DNA of 64,000 bases from Paraburkholderia sp. (GTDB lineage: Bacteria; Pseudomonadota; Gammaproteobacteria; Burkholderiales; Burkholderiaceae), in contig SCRN01000049.1 in NCBI GenBank assembly GCA_004322045.1, positions 1-64,000 of the forward strand, given 5' to 3'. This document shows positions 35,763 to 45,368 of this stretch, in pieces. The translations under genes were made by a program, and so were the position numbers. How positions within the stretch are numbered: the stretch's first letter is position 1; each line of letters starts with the position of its first letter. The notes beneath the pieces are model-generated. The model did no database searches and was not told the DNA's origin. It worked only from the letters and a program-made list of their open reading frames with translations.

Positions 35763-36919
35763 CAGCACGCGGCATCTCCGCCCGCCACGCAAGACAGCAG
35801 CAACGCGCGGATGTGGTCCATCCGTCTATCCTGATTGCCGAGCTGCCGCAAACGGGCGGCGCCATTCGATACGAGCCGGTGGACATCGACTTCACCGCGC
35901 AGGAACGCGAGCATGCGCGTCGCGACCTGCTCGACATCGTGAGGCTCGCAGTAGACCGCGCTTTCGCCGCAGATGCCGCGCGCGAAGTCACGGTCGCTGA
36001 CAAGCAGTGGTACCCGCGCCTTCCATGCTTCCATGTAGTTGTTGCTAAAACTCTCGAGGTCGCTCAGATTCACCATCACATGAGCTTCGTCGTATAGCGT
36101 CTGAATATCGCGTGATGCAACCGCGCCACGAAAATCGAAATGCGCGGCGGCCAATGCATGCTCGTTGAGCTCCCGCGCGAGCGCGCCCCGTTCGCAACTA
36201 ATCAGAAACCTGAAGCATCCGGTCGCACCCGCGGCAATCAGGTAGTTCGCGACCGCTGGCAAACGCCACAGATTCTTGTGCGGTGATGCTCCGCTCAAGA
36301 ACAGGAATGTGAGTGGTGCCGCAACCGGGTATTCGCGCGAAGATGCGCGCAGATAGTCGGATGGTGCTGGCGGCATCACAGCGACTCGGGCCATCGCCAG
36401 CCCGCAATGCGCGCTAATACGACGTTGCATCACCGGAGTTTCGACGAGCACGCGATCCGCCGCCAGCAGGCGTCGGCGCCGCACCGCGTTCTTGATCCGT
36501 TGACGCATCGCCGCACGCCACGGCAGGTACCTCCAGTACGGCGACTCCGGATAGCAGATAATCGGATACGCAACGCCAACCACACTCGTCACGTCCCGAC
36601 CATGCGGTAGCCCCGCGCCAAACAGGGTTTTGATGACGACGATGCCGTTTGCGCGAATGAACGACTGCAGCGTCGTACGCTCGAACCAAGCGCGGTGCAG
36701 CAGCGCCGAGGGACAACGCAACTGGTGCGACGCCGGAATCTTCAACGGATAGCGGGCCAGTTCCCCCGAATCGGGCAGCAACACAAACAGCCGCACGCCC
36801 GGCCATTCTCGGGAAAAAACGCTGTCGAGAAAGTTAAGCGCCAGTTGCACGCCTCCGCCGGTACGGATCCCTGAGAAATCAAACAGGATGCCCGGTATAG
36901 CCTTCGTCACGCGCCGCAT
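35762..36919 (-). CDS. Glycosyltransferase (GT4/GT1-like)
   Basis: 385 aa from the ATG at 36919, which overlaps the wecA-type stop (TGATG); the long N-terminal extension is out-of-phase wecA sequence. The N-terminus [21 protein letters not shown] is a GT-B donor/acceptor opening. The C-terminal GT-B half includes [17 protein letters not shown] and the nucleotide-sugar contact region [40 protein letters not shown]. It should add the second sugar after the WecA-type enzyme, although specificity is unknown. Confidence 0.85.
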   Translation of the reverse strand: MRRVTKAIPGILFDFSGIRTGGGVQLALNFLDSVFSREWPGVRLFVLLPDSGELARYPLKIPASHQLRCPSALLHRAWFERTTLQSFIRANGIVVIKTLFGAGLPHGRDVTSVVGVAYPIICYPESPYWRYLPWRAAMRQRIKNAVRRRRLLAADRVLVETPVMQRRISAHCGLAMARVAVMPPAPSDYLRASSREYPVAAPLTFLFLSGASPHKNLWRLPAVANYLIAAGATGCFRFLISCERGALARELNEHALAAAHFDFRGAVASRDIQTLYDEAHVMVNLSDLESFSNNYMEAWKARVPLLVSDRDFARGICGESAVYCEPHDVEQVATRMLAFLRGEVDVHRLVSNGAARLRQLGNQDRRMDHIRALLLSCVAGGDAAC

Positions 36920-38025
36920 CACAGTTCGATCCACGGACGTTGGGCGAAGCCCGCGCCCATCGAACCCACGCGATAAAGTGCGCAGTACAGCGTGCCATAG
37001 GTAAGCACGAAGCCGATGATCCAAACGATCGTTCCCGCCTCGCCATCGCGCAGGCACACCGCCGGGATGACGGCCGCCGCATTGAGCAGCCATAGCACGA
37101 TGGTCGTGAGTGGATTGCGCAGGTCGCCTAGACGCGTGTCGACCGACCACGGCTGCATCGCAATCCAGCAGTAGACCAGATGGTGCAAATGCTGCGCATC
37201 CGGTTCGGCTGCCGGTGTGCGAGCCACGAGGCGGCGGCGCGCGATGGAAAACAGTGTCTCGGTTACCGGATATCCAAGCAGCAGCAGCACCGACCAGGGA
37301 CTTACACCGCGATCGCGCATCACCAGCAGCAGCGCAAACTCGGCGACGATGAAACCCACGAAATACGCGCCGCCGTCGCCGAGAAAAATCCGACCCAGCG
37401 GGAAGTTCCACATCATGAAGCCGAGCAGCGCCGCCACGCAGACGAGCGAGAGCTCCAGCATCGTAGTGTCGCCTGCCGCATAACCCAGCGCGCCCAGGCC
37501 GAGCAGCACAGCGCAGCACACCCCTGATGCAAGCCCGTTATAACCGTCGATCAGATTGATCGAGTTCGATACACCCGCGACCGCCACCAGCGTCACCGGC
37601 ACCACAATCACGGCAAACTGCAGCAGATGGTCGATCAAGGGAACGCCCGTTCTCGCGACGCTAGCGGAAAGCAGCAGATACGCGAGCAACGCGGAGGCCA
37701 TCGTCATCGCAAGACGCACGACCGGCGCGACAGCTTTCGTCACGTCTTCGACAAGCCCCGACGCAAACGCCGGCAGGGAACACGCGAGAAGCATGGAGAG
37801 CAGTGCAATCAGTGGAGTACGCTTACCGAGCGCGGTCTCCGCCAGAGCGAAGAGCACCAGACTGCCGAACACCGCAACGCCGCCAATCCGAGGTACGGAC
37901 ACGGCATGCACTTTCTGCACACCACCAAGGTCACTATCACCAGTCATCCGTAAATGCCAACCGCGTGTTTTTATCAGCATGGCGGCCAGCACGACGGTCA
38001 GCGAAAAAACGGCCAGTGGTTCCAT
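36919..38025 (-). CDS. Undecaprenyl-phosphate GlcNAc-1-phosphate transferase (WecA/MraY family)
   Basis: 368 aa, about ten or eleven membrane segments. Signature loops are visible: SNSINLIDGYNGLASG (Mg-binding aspartates), GRIFLGDGGAYFVGF and the histidine loop DAQHLHHLVY. The enzyme links GlcNAc-1-P (or a related HexNAc-1-P) to undecaprenyl phosphate and starts the repeat unit at the inner membrane. It heads the leftward EPS operon behind the 620-base divergent promoter region. Confidence 0.9.
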   Translation of the reverse strand: MEPLAVFSLTVVLAAMLIKTRGWHLRMTGDSDLGGVQKVHAVSVPRIGGVAVFGSLVLFALAETALGKRTPLIALLSMLLACSLPAFASGLVEDVTKAVAPVVRLAMTMASALLAYLLLSASVARTGVPLIDHLLQFAVIVVPVTLVAVAGVSNSINLIDGYNGLASGVCCAVLLGLGALGYAAGDTTMLELSLVCVAALLGFMMWNFPLGRIFLGDGGAYFVGFIVAEFALLLVMRDRGVSPWSVLLLLGYPVTETLFSIARRRLVARTPAAEPDAQHLHHLVYCWIAMQPWSVDTRLGDLRNPLTTIVLWLLNAAAVIPAVCLRDGEAGTIVWIIGFVLTYGTLYCALYRVGSMGAGFAQRPWIEL

Positions 38026-38644
38026 GTTTGAGCTCTTTGCATGCGTGTTGATTTCGTTCCGTCAATTCAGAGAACCGGTTTGAAACCTGCCAATCTCGTC
38101 AGACCAGCGCAAGTGTAATGGCGGGTTTCGACAGTCGACTCCGCGCGTCATCAATGGTCGGGATTTGTCAGAAGTCGTGCGTGATCTGCTTCGTGCCGGT
38201 CGATATTTTCCGACGCGTTCTGCCACTAAAACGCGCATCGTTGCCGCGATCCTCCGGCCAAAACAATCAATCCGGGGCCCAGACGGATTCGGCGACAGGC
38301 GATCCGATAATCTGCATCGATGTGTGATCGCCGTCACTTCTTTTTTCACGGGCGCAAGGAATAATTCAGATAAACATCCGGACGCCGCGTTACGAGGCGA
38401 TAAGCGCGGCTCCAAGCGCAATTGAAAGGCAGACCAGGCAGCACGGCGCAATGTTTCAAACCGGAATGCCACAGTCAGACGCGGGGCAATCAATGAAAAG
38501 AAAATCTGGGTCAATGCCTGAATGGCGTCGCGTTCGCGTGTACGCGTCGCGCCTGATATTCAGGCGAGTCGGGGGTGAGGGATATGCGCCAGTCGCATTG
38601 CGAACCGCACCTGGATACATTCGTGCATTTCGCGGCGAGCAGTG
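38026..38644. promoter_or_regulatory. Divergent promoter region of the EPS locus
   Basis: About 620 bases separate the leftward operon (wecA first) from the regulator gene and rightward operon. No gene is supported inside. It holds a Crp-type palindrome at 38323-38338 near the middle. I see no JUMPstart/ops element (GGCGGTAG). Its length suggests long untranslated leaders or several regulator sites. Confidence 0.6.
38323..38338. promoter_or_regulatory. Crp/Fnr-type binding site
   Basis: TGTGATCGCCGTCACT matches the Crp consensus TGTGA-N6-TCACA in nine of ten defined positions. It lies about 300 bases from both divergent start codons. The Crp/Fnr-family gene at 51396-52136 closes the same locus, so it or the global Crp may act here. 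The site is seen in sequence; its use is inferred. Confidence 0.6.
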
Positions 38645-39358
38645 ATGTACATAGCCATTCTTGAGCCGGATCCCGCCAGCCGCGCGCAACTTGCCACGAC
38701 GTTGCAGAGAGCCGGCCATCATGTGAGCAACCTGCCCTATGCGGCCGCGCTTACGCGCCACCTTGCCACACATCCTTGCGACATCGCTGTAGTCAGCTGC
38801 TGCGAACCTCATACCGAAAGCGAAGCGACGATTGCGCGACTACGCGCTCGCCGCCGTCTGGGGATTGTCGTGCTGGTGGACACACAGCAGCACGAGGCCC
38901 GAATCGCTGCACTCGAAAGCGGTGCCGACGCGTGCGTGACTCGCCCCTATGATGCTCGCGAACTGACGGCGGCCGTGGAAAGTCTTTCACGCCGTCTGCG
39001 CGATGCACAGGAGCGTCAACCAGTCGAACCCGATGCACATGACGCCGCCAAACCTTCGGACGCGTGGTTGCTCGTGTCGCGCAAATGGTTATTGCTGTCG
39101 CCGGACGGCGAACAGGTGCAACTGACCGCCACCGAATGCTCGCTGCTATCGCTGCTGCTCGCGCAGGCGGGCAAGCCAGTGTCGCGTCGGGAAATCGTCA
39201 CGGCCCTCGGTCACGACTACCGGCACTACGACGAGCGACGGCTGGAAGCCCTGGTCAGTCGCCTGCGCCGCAAGCTCGGGCGTCATCCGGACGGCACACC
39301 TATTCGCGTTGCACACGGCTTTGGCTACGCATTCACGGCCTCCGGCCTCGTTTCCTGA
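38645..39358 (+). CDS. OmpR-family response regulator with a degenerate receiver
   Basis: 237 aa from the ATG at 38645 (a GTG one codon earlier is possible). The receiver-like N-terminus has lost key residues: the phosphoacceptor position is Ser51 (DIAVVS instead of DxxxxD), one residue of the acidic pair is Pro (LEPD) and the conserved Lys is Arg100 (TRPY). The C-terminal winged helix is intact (LTATECSLLSLLLAQAGKPVSRREIV ... RRLEALVSRLRRKLGRHPDGTPIRVAHGFGYAF). No histidine kinase is nearby. Phosphorylation-independent control of the EPS operons is likely. Confidence 0.87.
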   Translation: MYIAILEPDPASRAQLATTLQRAGHHVSNLPYAAALTRHLATHPCDIAVVSCCEPHTESEATIARLRARRRLGIVVLVDTQQHEARIAALESGADACVTRPYDARELTAAVESLSRRLRDAQERQPVEPDAHDAAKPSDAWLLVSRKWLLLSPDGEQVQLTATECSLLSLLLAQAGKPVSRREIVTALGHDYRHYDERRLEALVSRLRRKLGRHPDGTPIRVAHGFGYAFTASGLVS

Positions 39359-39449
39359 AATTCCGGTGATCCAGAACATCATCTAGGTCACCTCTCCGTC
39401 AATCGAGCGCGACACGCCGTTTCTGATCGCCCCTTTCCATTGAGCCGTC

Positions 39450-40622
39450 ATGACCCCGCCCACCATTCTCCTCGTCATCGGTACCCGGCCGGAAGCCATC
39501 AAGATGGCACCCGTGATTCACCAACTCAGGCGCGAACCACGACTGCGAACGGTTGTCTGCGTGACTGCGCAGCACAGGCAGATGCTGGACCAGATCCTCG
39601 CCAACTTCGAGATCCAGGCCGATATCGATCTGGACCTGATGCGCACCAACCAGGATCTCACACGCCTCACATCGAACGTGCTCGCAGGCATGGCCGGCGT
39701 TCTGGCAGATGTCAGGCCCGCCTGCGTGCTGGTGCACGGTGACACGACGACTGCGATGGCCACCGCCGTGGCAGCTTTCTACGCGAATGTGGACATCGGA
39801 CATGTGGAAGCTGGCCTGCGCACGGGCGATCTCACGCAGCCGTGGCCCGAGGAATTCAACCGACGCGTAGTCGACCTCGTTGGCACACACTACTTCGCTC
39901 CAACCGGCCGCGCACAACACAACCTGCTCGCCGAAGGTGTGCCTGGTGAATCAATTCTCGTGACCGGCAACACCGTTATCGACGCACTGCTGATTACACT
40001 TGACTACACGCGTCGCCATGGGGGCGTCGCGGCATCATTGCAGGCACGCCATCCATTCCTGCAACGGGACGAAAAACTCGTGCTTGTCACCGGGCATCGC
40101 CGGGAGAATCATGAGCATGGGCTTGCCTCGCTGTGTCACGCCTTGAAACGCATCGCGGCCGACATCGGTGTACAGGTCGTGTATTCGGTGCATCCGAATC
40201 CGAACGTGCAGCGCATCGCCGCATCGGTGCTAGCAGACGTGAATAACGTTCATCTGATCACGCCGCTCGACTATCCGGAGTTCGTCTGGATGATGCGGCG
40301 TTCGTCCATCATCCTGACCGACTCGGGCGGCATTCAGGAAGAGGCACCCTCGCTTGGCAAGCCGGTACTCGTGCTGCGCGACGTGACCGAGCGCCCCGAA
40401 GCACTTGAGGCCGGCACCGTAACGCTGGTTGGTACCGACGAAGGTCGCATCGTCAGCGAATGTACGAGGCTGCTCACCGACGACGCGTATTACCGTGACC
40501 GATCGACACGCAAGAATCCATTTGGCGACGGCCGTGCCAGCGAGCGGATCGTCGCGTTCCTGCGCGAGCGCTACGCGCCGCAGAATTGTAGCGCGGAGCC
40601 TGCCGCGCCCGCGCTGTCATGA
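39450..40622 (+). CDS. wecB: UDP-N-acetylglucosamine 2-epimerase WecB (non-hydrolysing)
   Basis: 390 aa. Interconverts UDP-GlcNAc and UDP-ManNAc, feeding WecC. Family motifs: VIGTRPEAIKMAPVI at the start, VHGDTTTAMATAVAAFYANVDIGHVEAGLRTGD, LVTGHRRENHEHGL, and LTDSGGIQEEAPSLGKPVLVLRDVTERPEA. It leads the rightward operon 91 bases after the regulator gene. The downstream GT overlaps its stop (ATGA). Confidence 0.95.
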   Translation: MTPPTILLVIGTRPEAIKMAPVIHQLRREPRLRTVVCVTAQHRQMLDQILANFEIQADIDLDLMRTNQDLTRLTSNVLAGMAGVLADVRPACVLVHGDTTTAMATAVAAFYANVDIGHVEAGLRTGDLTQPWPEEFNRRVVDLVGTHYFAPTGRAQHNLLAEGVPGESILVTGNTVIDALLITLDYTRRHGGVAASLQARHPFLQRDEKLVLVTGHRRENHEHGLASLCHALKRIAADIGVQVVYSVHPNPNVQRIAASVLADVNNVHLITPLDYPEFVWMMRRSSIILTDSGGIQEEAPSLGKPVLVLRDVTERPEALEAGTVTLVGTDEGRIVSECTRLLTDDAYYRDRSTRKNPFGDGRASERIVAFLRERYAPQNCSAEPAAPALS

Positions 40623-41896
40623 CGGTTATGCCAAGCTCTGCCCGATCGCGTCGTCCTGTCGTGCTGCTCACGTGCTTCAACGCAGATGCCCCGACCTCGG
40701 GCTATGCGACGCGTGTGCTGCAGATGGTCGACAGCTATACGGCGCGCGGCTTTGAGGTCTGCGTGCTGCGATTTGTGCCAGTCGCCCATCACGCACAGAG
40801 CTGGCGTGCAACCTTGCTTGAGCATGGCGCCCGGCGGGTGATCGAATGGGCCGCGCCGCCTGTCTCGCGCTACGAGCTCAGCCGGCGGCTGGCGATCTGC
40901 TGGTGCCGGCCGCTTGCGCTCGCCGCGCGACTGCGGTTACGCCCGCAGGTGGTGCAGGCCGAAGGACACGAAGCCGCAGCGGTCACGCTCTGGGGCCGCA
41001 TGCGCGCGCTACAGGTCGCCGACCTGCACGGCGCAGTCCCCGAAGAGACCGAATACCGGCGCCGCCAGCAGCATTCCGACGCAGCGCGTGCACCATGTTG
41101 GTTCCATCGCCATGAAGCGCGCGCGTTGCGCGCCTGCGATGCCTATCTCGTTGTGTCGAACAGCATGATCAGTCATCTGCGCGAGAAGCTCGGCAATGCA
41201 GCGTTCCGCCACAAGGCGTTCGTGCTCGACGTGAAATCGTCACCACGCTTCACGCACGCATCGACGAAAGTGAAGCGGCACAACTACGGCATCGCCGACG
41301 ACGAGATCGTGCTTGTTTATTCGGGCGGCACGCAGACCTACCAGCGGCTGCCCGCGATTGCCGGTTTTGTCGCCGCGCTCGGCGCGCACATCGCGCAGCT
41401 GAGATTTATCGTCTTCACCGCCGATCCGAACTCGGCGCGGCAACAGCTCGGCACCCTGGCCGGGAACACCATTGTCGCAAGCGTCGCGCCTTCGGAACTA
41501 CATGCTCATCTGCGCATCGCAGACTTCGGAATTATCTTCCGCGACGATCACGTGATCAATCGCGTCGCGTCGCCCACCAAGATCTGGGAGTATCTGCTTT
41601 CGGGCCTGCACGTGATCTGCAACCAGGCTGCTGGCAACGCGTCCGAGGCAGCCGGAGCACTGGACGCAGCGCTCGTCGTGGATCCGCATCCCGAACCGGG
41701 CGAATGGCCTGCCATCGCACAGGCCGTTACCGAGATCACGCGCAGGAGGCGTGCCGCACCTGATCGGGTGGCGCGCGCCGCGCACGAATATCTGCAGCAG
41801 AAAGGCGGTTGGGAGAGTCGCTTCGATTTATGGCTCACACATCTGGGCACGATGCGCGCGCGCCGTCGCGGTATTACGCAGGAGACCCTCCCATGA
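40619..41896 (+). CDS. Glycosyltransferase (GT4-like)
   Basis: 425 aa; ATG overlaps the wecB stop. The N-terminus VVLLTCFNADAPTSGYATRVLQMV is the GT-B opening with a glycine-rich turn. The C-terminal half has EIVLVYSGGTQTYQRLP and DFGIIFRDDHVINRVASPTKIWEYLLSGLHVICNQAAG, the usual GT4 nucleotide-sugar site (E/D-x7-E-like region slightly altered). Donor and acceptor are unknown. Confidence 0.85.
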   Translation: MTVMPSSARSRRPVVLLTCFNADAPTSGYATRVLQMVDSYTARGFEVCVLRFVPVAHHAQSWRATLLEHGARRVIEWAAPPVSRYELSRRLAICWCRPLALAARLRLRPQVVQAEGHEAAAVTLWGRMRALQVADLHGAVPEETEYRRRQQHSDAARAPCWFHRHEARALRACDAYLVVSNSMISHLREKLGNAAFRHKAFVLDVKSSPRFTHASTKVKRHNYGIADDEIVLVYSGGTQTYQRLPAIAGFVAALGAHIAQLRFIVFTADPNSARQQLGTLAGNTIVASVAPSELHAHLRIADFGIIFRDDHVINRVASPTKIWEYLLSGLHVICNQAAGNASEAAGALDAALVVDPHPEPGEWPAIAQAVTEITRRRRAAPDRVARAAHEYLQQKGGWESRFDLWLTHLGTMRARRRGITQETLP

Positions 41897-43188
41897 GAGT
41901 TCTGCAGGTTGTTCCTACGCTGTCGGCAGGCGGTGCCGAGACGCTCGTCGCGGAACTCGCGCTGGCACTTGCACGACGCGGACATCAGGTAGGCGTCGCA
42001 CTACTCGCCGGCGCACGCGGCACACGCGGAAAAGAGCTCGCTGGCAAGCTCGAACAAGCGGGCATCCCAGTCAGCGGCCAGACGCTGCATTCGATGCGGC
42101 GTCCGCACGGTACGCTGTCGTTGGTGCAAGCGATCCGCTCCTTCAGGCCCGATGTGATGCATTCGCATCTCTATTCGGCCGATCTGATTCTCGCCGCGGT
42201 CAATGCAATGACGGCTCGTCAGCGCATCATCCGCACGATCCACAATACGTCGATCCAGGGAACGCGATCACGCGCGGGCACCTGGCTGCTCGACCGCCTG
42301 TACGCGACCTCGGTCGCTTGCGGCGAGCGCGTTGCCGATGCCTATGTCGACTATTTCCGGGGTGCACAGAAATCCGCATTAGTCACGGTGCGCAATGGCG
42401 TCGCGCCTTCGAACACTCACGCGCATGAGGACGGAGACACGAACGCGGTCGCCGTTGCCGGCGCGCAGCGCACGCTATTGCGCGCTTCCATTGGCATTGC
42501 TGCCGACGCGTTCGTGTATGTACATGTCGGCGCGCTCCGGGGCCGCACGCTGGCGAGCTCGCAAAAGGCTCATGATGTTCTGCTTGGAGCATTTGCACAG
42601 CTCTGTGCGCACCCGGCTGCCGCACACGCCCACCTCCTGCTGATCGGTGACGGCGAGTTGCGCGAAGCCGCGCAGCAATTCGCGCAAACGCTGCAGATAA
42701 GTAAGCGGGTGACATTTGCCGGCGTGCTCGACAACGTGCCGCGCTGGCTCGAGGCGGCCGACACGTTCGTCTTTCCGTCACGATACGAGGGCTTGCCGGT
42801 CGCGCTGATCGAGGCGTGCATGGCGGGCCTGCCGGTGATCGCGTCCGCCCTTCCTGAAATTGCGGAAGTATTCGGTGCGACAGGTTATTCGGCAGCGCCC
42901 GTTGACGAGCCGCTCGGCTTCGCGTCTGCGATGCTAGATTGTCTGCTTGATCCTCCGTTGGCGCGAGCGTCCGCCGTCCGCGCGACGGAGCATGTCGCCC
43001 GCGAGTTTTCGATCGATCTGTGCGCGGCGCGCTACGAAACACACTACGAAAGACTCGGGGCTCCGCTCGCGTCGCGCATCGCACCCCCAACCGGTACCCG
43101 CACGCCTCCTGCTGCGCAGGCGACTCCCTTTCCGCACAGTTCCGCCCTCGTTACCGCTTCGAAGCGACACCATCAGGAAACGCCGTGA
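41893..43188 (+). CDS. Glycosyltransferase family 4 protein
   Basis: 431 aa from the ATG at 41893, which overlaps the previous stop (ATGA). The N-terminus VLQVVPTLSAGGAETLVAELALALARRGHQV is a textbook GT4 opening. The C-terminal motif FVFPSRYEGLPVALIEACMAGLPVIASALPEIAEVF provides the EX7E-type catalytic/donor residues. It adds one sugar of the repeat unit on the cytoplasmic face; which one is unknown. Confidence 0.9.
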   Translation: MRVLQVVPTLSAGGAETLVAELALALARRGHQVGVALLAGARGTRGKELAGKLEQAGIPVSGQTLHSMRRPHGTLSLVQAIRSFRPDVMHSHLYSADLILAAVNAMTARQRIIRTIHNTSIQGTRSRAGTWLLDRLYATSVACGERVADAYVDYFRGAQKSALVTVRNGVAPSNTHAHEDGDTNAVAVAGAQRTLLRASIGIAADAFVYVHVGALRGRTLASSQKAHDVLLGAFAQLCAHPAAAHAHLLLIGDGELREAAQQFAQTLQISKRVTFAGVLDNVPRWLEAADTFVFPSRYEGLPVALIEACMAGLPVIASALPEIAEVFGATGYSAAPVDEPLGFASAMLDCLLDPPLARASAVRATEHVAREFSIDLCAARYETHYERLGAPLASRIAPPTGTRTPPAAQATPFPHSSALVTASKRHHQETP

Positions 43189-45368
43189 AACAAGTACTGC
43201 AAAACCTCAAGGATGGCCGCACCACGCTATGGGACGTCCCGATGCCGGCGATGTCGCGTGGCAGCCTGCTAATCGAGACAGGCTCCACGCTACTGTCGTC
43301 GGGCACCGAACGCATGCTGGTCGATTTCGGCCGCGCGAGCCTGATCGGCAAGGCGATGCAGCAGCCGGACCGCGTGCGCGACGCATTGCAAAAGGTCAGG
43401 ACTGATGGCCTAGCCGCGACCCTGTCGGCAATCACCGACAAGCTCGACCAGCCACTCGCGCTCGGTTATTGCAATGCGGGCGTGGTCATCGCCGCGGGTC
43501 CAGACGTCGACGGCATTCAGGTCGGCGATAGGGTCGTGTCAAATGGCAAGCACGCAGAGTACGTGACGGTCGGCGAAAATCTTTGCGTGCGCATCCCCGA
43601 TAACGTTCCGGACGAAGACGCGACGTTTGCGATTCCCGCCTCGATCGGGCTGCAGGGCGTGCGTCTCGCCGCGCCCACACTTGGCGAGACCTTTGTGGTG
43701 ATCGGTCTCGGACTGATCGGTCTGTTGACGGTACAGATCCTGATTGCTAACGGTTGCCGTGTGATCGGCGTCGATCGCGATCCGGCCCGCGCGACACTCG
43801 CGGCAGCCTTCGGCGCGACACCGCTGCCGGCCGGCGTCGATCTCGTGACCGATGTGCTCGCCCGCACCGGGGGAATCGGCGCAGACGGCGTGCTGATCTG
43901 TGCGTCGACGAGCAGCGACGAACCCGTGGCACAGGCGGCGAGGATGTCACGCACCCGGGGACGGATCGTGCTGGTGGGCGTTGCCGGACTAAGCCTGTCG
44001 CGCGCGGATTTCTACGAGAAGGAGCTGAGCTTCCAGGTGTCATGCTCGTATGGACCCGGACGCTACGACCCGCGCTACGAAGAAAAGGGACTCGACTATC
44101 CGATCGGCCACGTACGCTGGACGGAGAACCGCAATATCGCTGCCGCATTGCAACTGATGGCCAACGGGCGGCTCAAGCCGCAGGCCCTGATCACTCACCG
44201 TTTCACCCTGGATGAGGCGGAACGCGCGTACACCCTGCTGGTCGACAGGACACCGTCGCTCGGCATCGTGATCAACTATCCGCGATCGGACGGAGCAGTC
44301 GCGGCACCGAACATGGCACGGATCGCGACCGTAGATGCGCGCGCGCGCATGTTGCCGCTCACTGGCGAAGGACAGCCGGCGACCGTACTGGCATCTGCAG
44401 TACGCGTCAACATCATCGGCGCGGGTAACTATGCCGGGCGTGTATTGATTCCGGCGTTCCGCCGCGCCGGCGCAGCGATCCACGGTATCGCGTCGCGCAA
44501 CGGCGTGACCGCCGCACACTACGGGCGCAAGCACGCTGCCGCGTTCGCGTCGACCGACGCGGCCGCGCTCTGCGCATCGACCGATTCGCAAGCCGTCGTG
44601 GTCGCCACGCGTCATGAGACGCACGCCGGGTACGTGATCGACGCGCTAAAACACGGCAAGCACGTCTTTGTAGAGAAACCGCTGTGCCTCAGTCACGAGC
44701 AGCTACAAAACATCAGCGATTTGTTTGAACAGGCTCGCGCAGATGCGCGGCATGCCACGCGCGCCGAACCCGTACTGATGGTCGGTTTCAACCGGCGCTT
44801 TGCGCCGCAGGTCGTTCGCATCAAGAATCTGCTTGCTCCGCTGGCAGCACCAAAGGCGCTCGTGCTCAGCGTCAACGCTGGCATGATTCCGGCCGATCAC
44901 TGGACGCAGGACCGTGAGATCGGCGGCGGTCGGATCATCGGCGAGGCCTGTCACTTCGTCGATCTGCTGCGGCACCTTGCGGGCAGCCCGATTGCGTCAT
45001 TCGACGCAACCGGCGTGAAAGCCACCGCACCGGCCTCGTGCGATACCGCCAGCATCACGCTGCACTTCGAATCCGGCTCGATCGGGACCATTCACTACTT
45101 TGCAAACGGCCATCGCTCGTTGCCCAAGGAGCGGCTCGAAGTATTCTGCGGCGGAAAGGTGCTCGTACTCGACAACTTTCTGAAGCTGCGCGGCTACGGC
45201 TGGCCGCAGTTCACCAAACAGAACCTGTGGCGGCAGAACAAGGGACAGGAAGCCTGCGTCGCCGCGTTCGTCGATGCGATTGCGAGTCAGGGCCCCGCAC
45301 CAATACCCTTTGGCGAGCTGCTGGAAGTCAGCCGCGTGACGATCGATATCGCCGAGGAGCTGGGATGA
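43185..45368 (+). CDS. Two-domain oxidoreductase: zinc-dependent ADH-like plus Gfo/Idh/MocA
   Basis: 727 aa with a GTG start at 43185 overlapping the GT stop (GTGA) and AGGAA upstream. Residues about 1-370 form a medium-chain ADH-like part (GYCNAGVVIAAGPDVDGIQVGDRVVSNGKHAEYV; NAD fold FVVIGLGLIGLLTVQILIANGCRVIGVD). Residues about 390-727 form a Gfo/Idh/MocA dehydrogenase (VNIIGAGNYAGRVLIPAFRRAGAAIHGIA; HVFVEKPLCLSHEQL). This fusion recurs beside heparinase-like genes in EPS clusters. The substrate is presumably a nucleotide- or lipid-linked sugar. Confidence 0.85.
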   Translation: MKQVLQNLKDGRTTLWDVPMPAMSRGSLLIETGSTLLSSGTERMLVDFGRASLIGKAMQQPDRVRDALQKVRTDGLAATLSAITDKLDQPLALGYCNAGVVIAAGPDVDGIQVGDRVVSNGKHAEYVTVGENLCVRIPDNVPDEDATFAIPASIGLQGVRLAAPTLGETFVVIGLGLIGLLTVQILIANGCRVIGVDRDPARATLAAAFGATPLPAGVDLVTDVLARTGGIGADGVLICASTSSDEPVAQAARMSRTRGRIVLVGVAGLSLSRADFYEKELSFQVSCSYGPGRYDPRYEEKGLDYPIGHVRWTENRNIAAALQLMANGRLKPQALITHRFTLDEAERAYTLLVDRTPSLGIVINYPRSDGAVAAPNMARIATVDARARMLPLTGEGQPATVLASAVRVNIIGAGNYAGRVLIPAFRRAGAAIHGIASRNGVTAAHYGRKHAAAFASTDAAALCASTDSQAVVVATRHETHAGYVIDALKHGKHVFVEKPLCLSHEQLQNISDLFEQARADARHATRAEPVLMVGFNRRFAPQVVRIKNLLAPLAAPKALVLSVNAGMIPADHWTQDREIGGGRIIGEACHFVDLLRHLAGSPIASFDATGVKATAPASCDTASITLHFESGSIGTIHYFANGHRSLPKERLEVFCGGKVLVLDNFLKLRGYGWPQFTKQNLWRQNKGQEACVAAFVDAIASQGPAPIPFGELLEVSRVTIDIAEELG

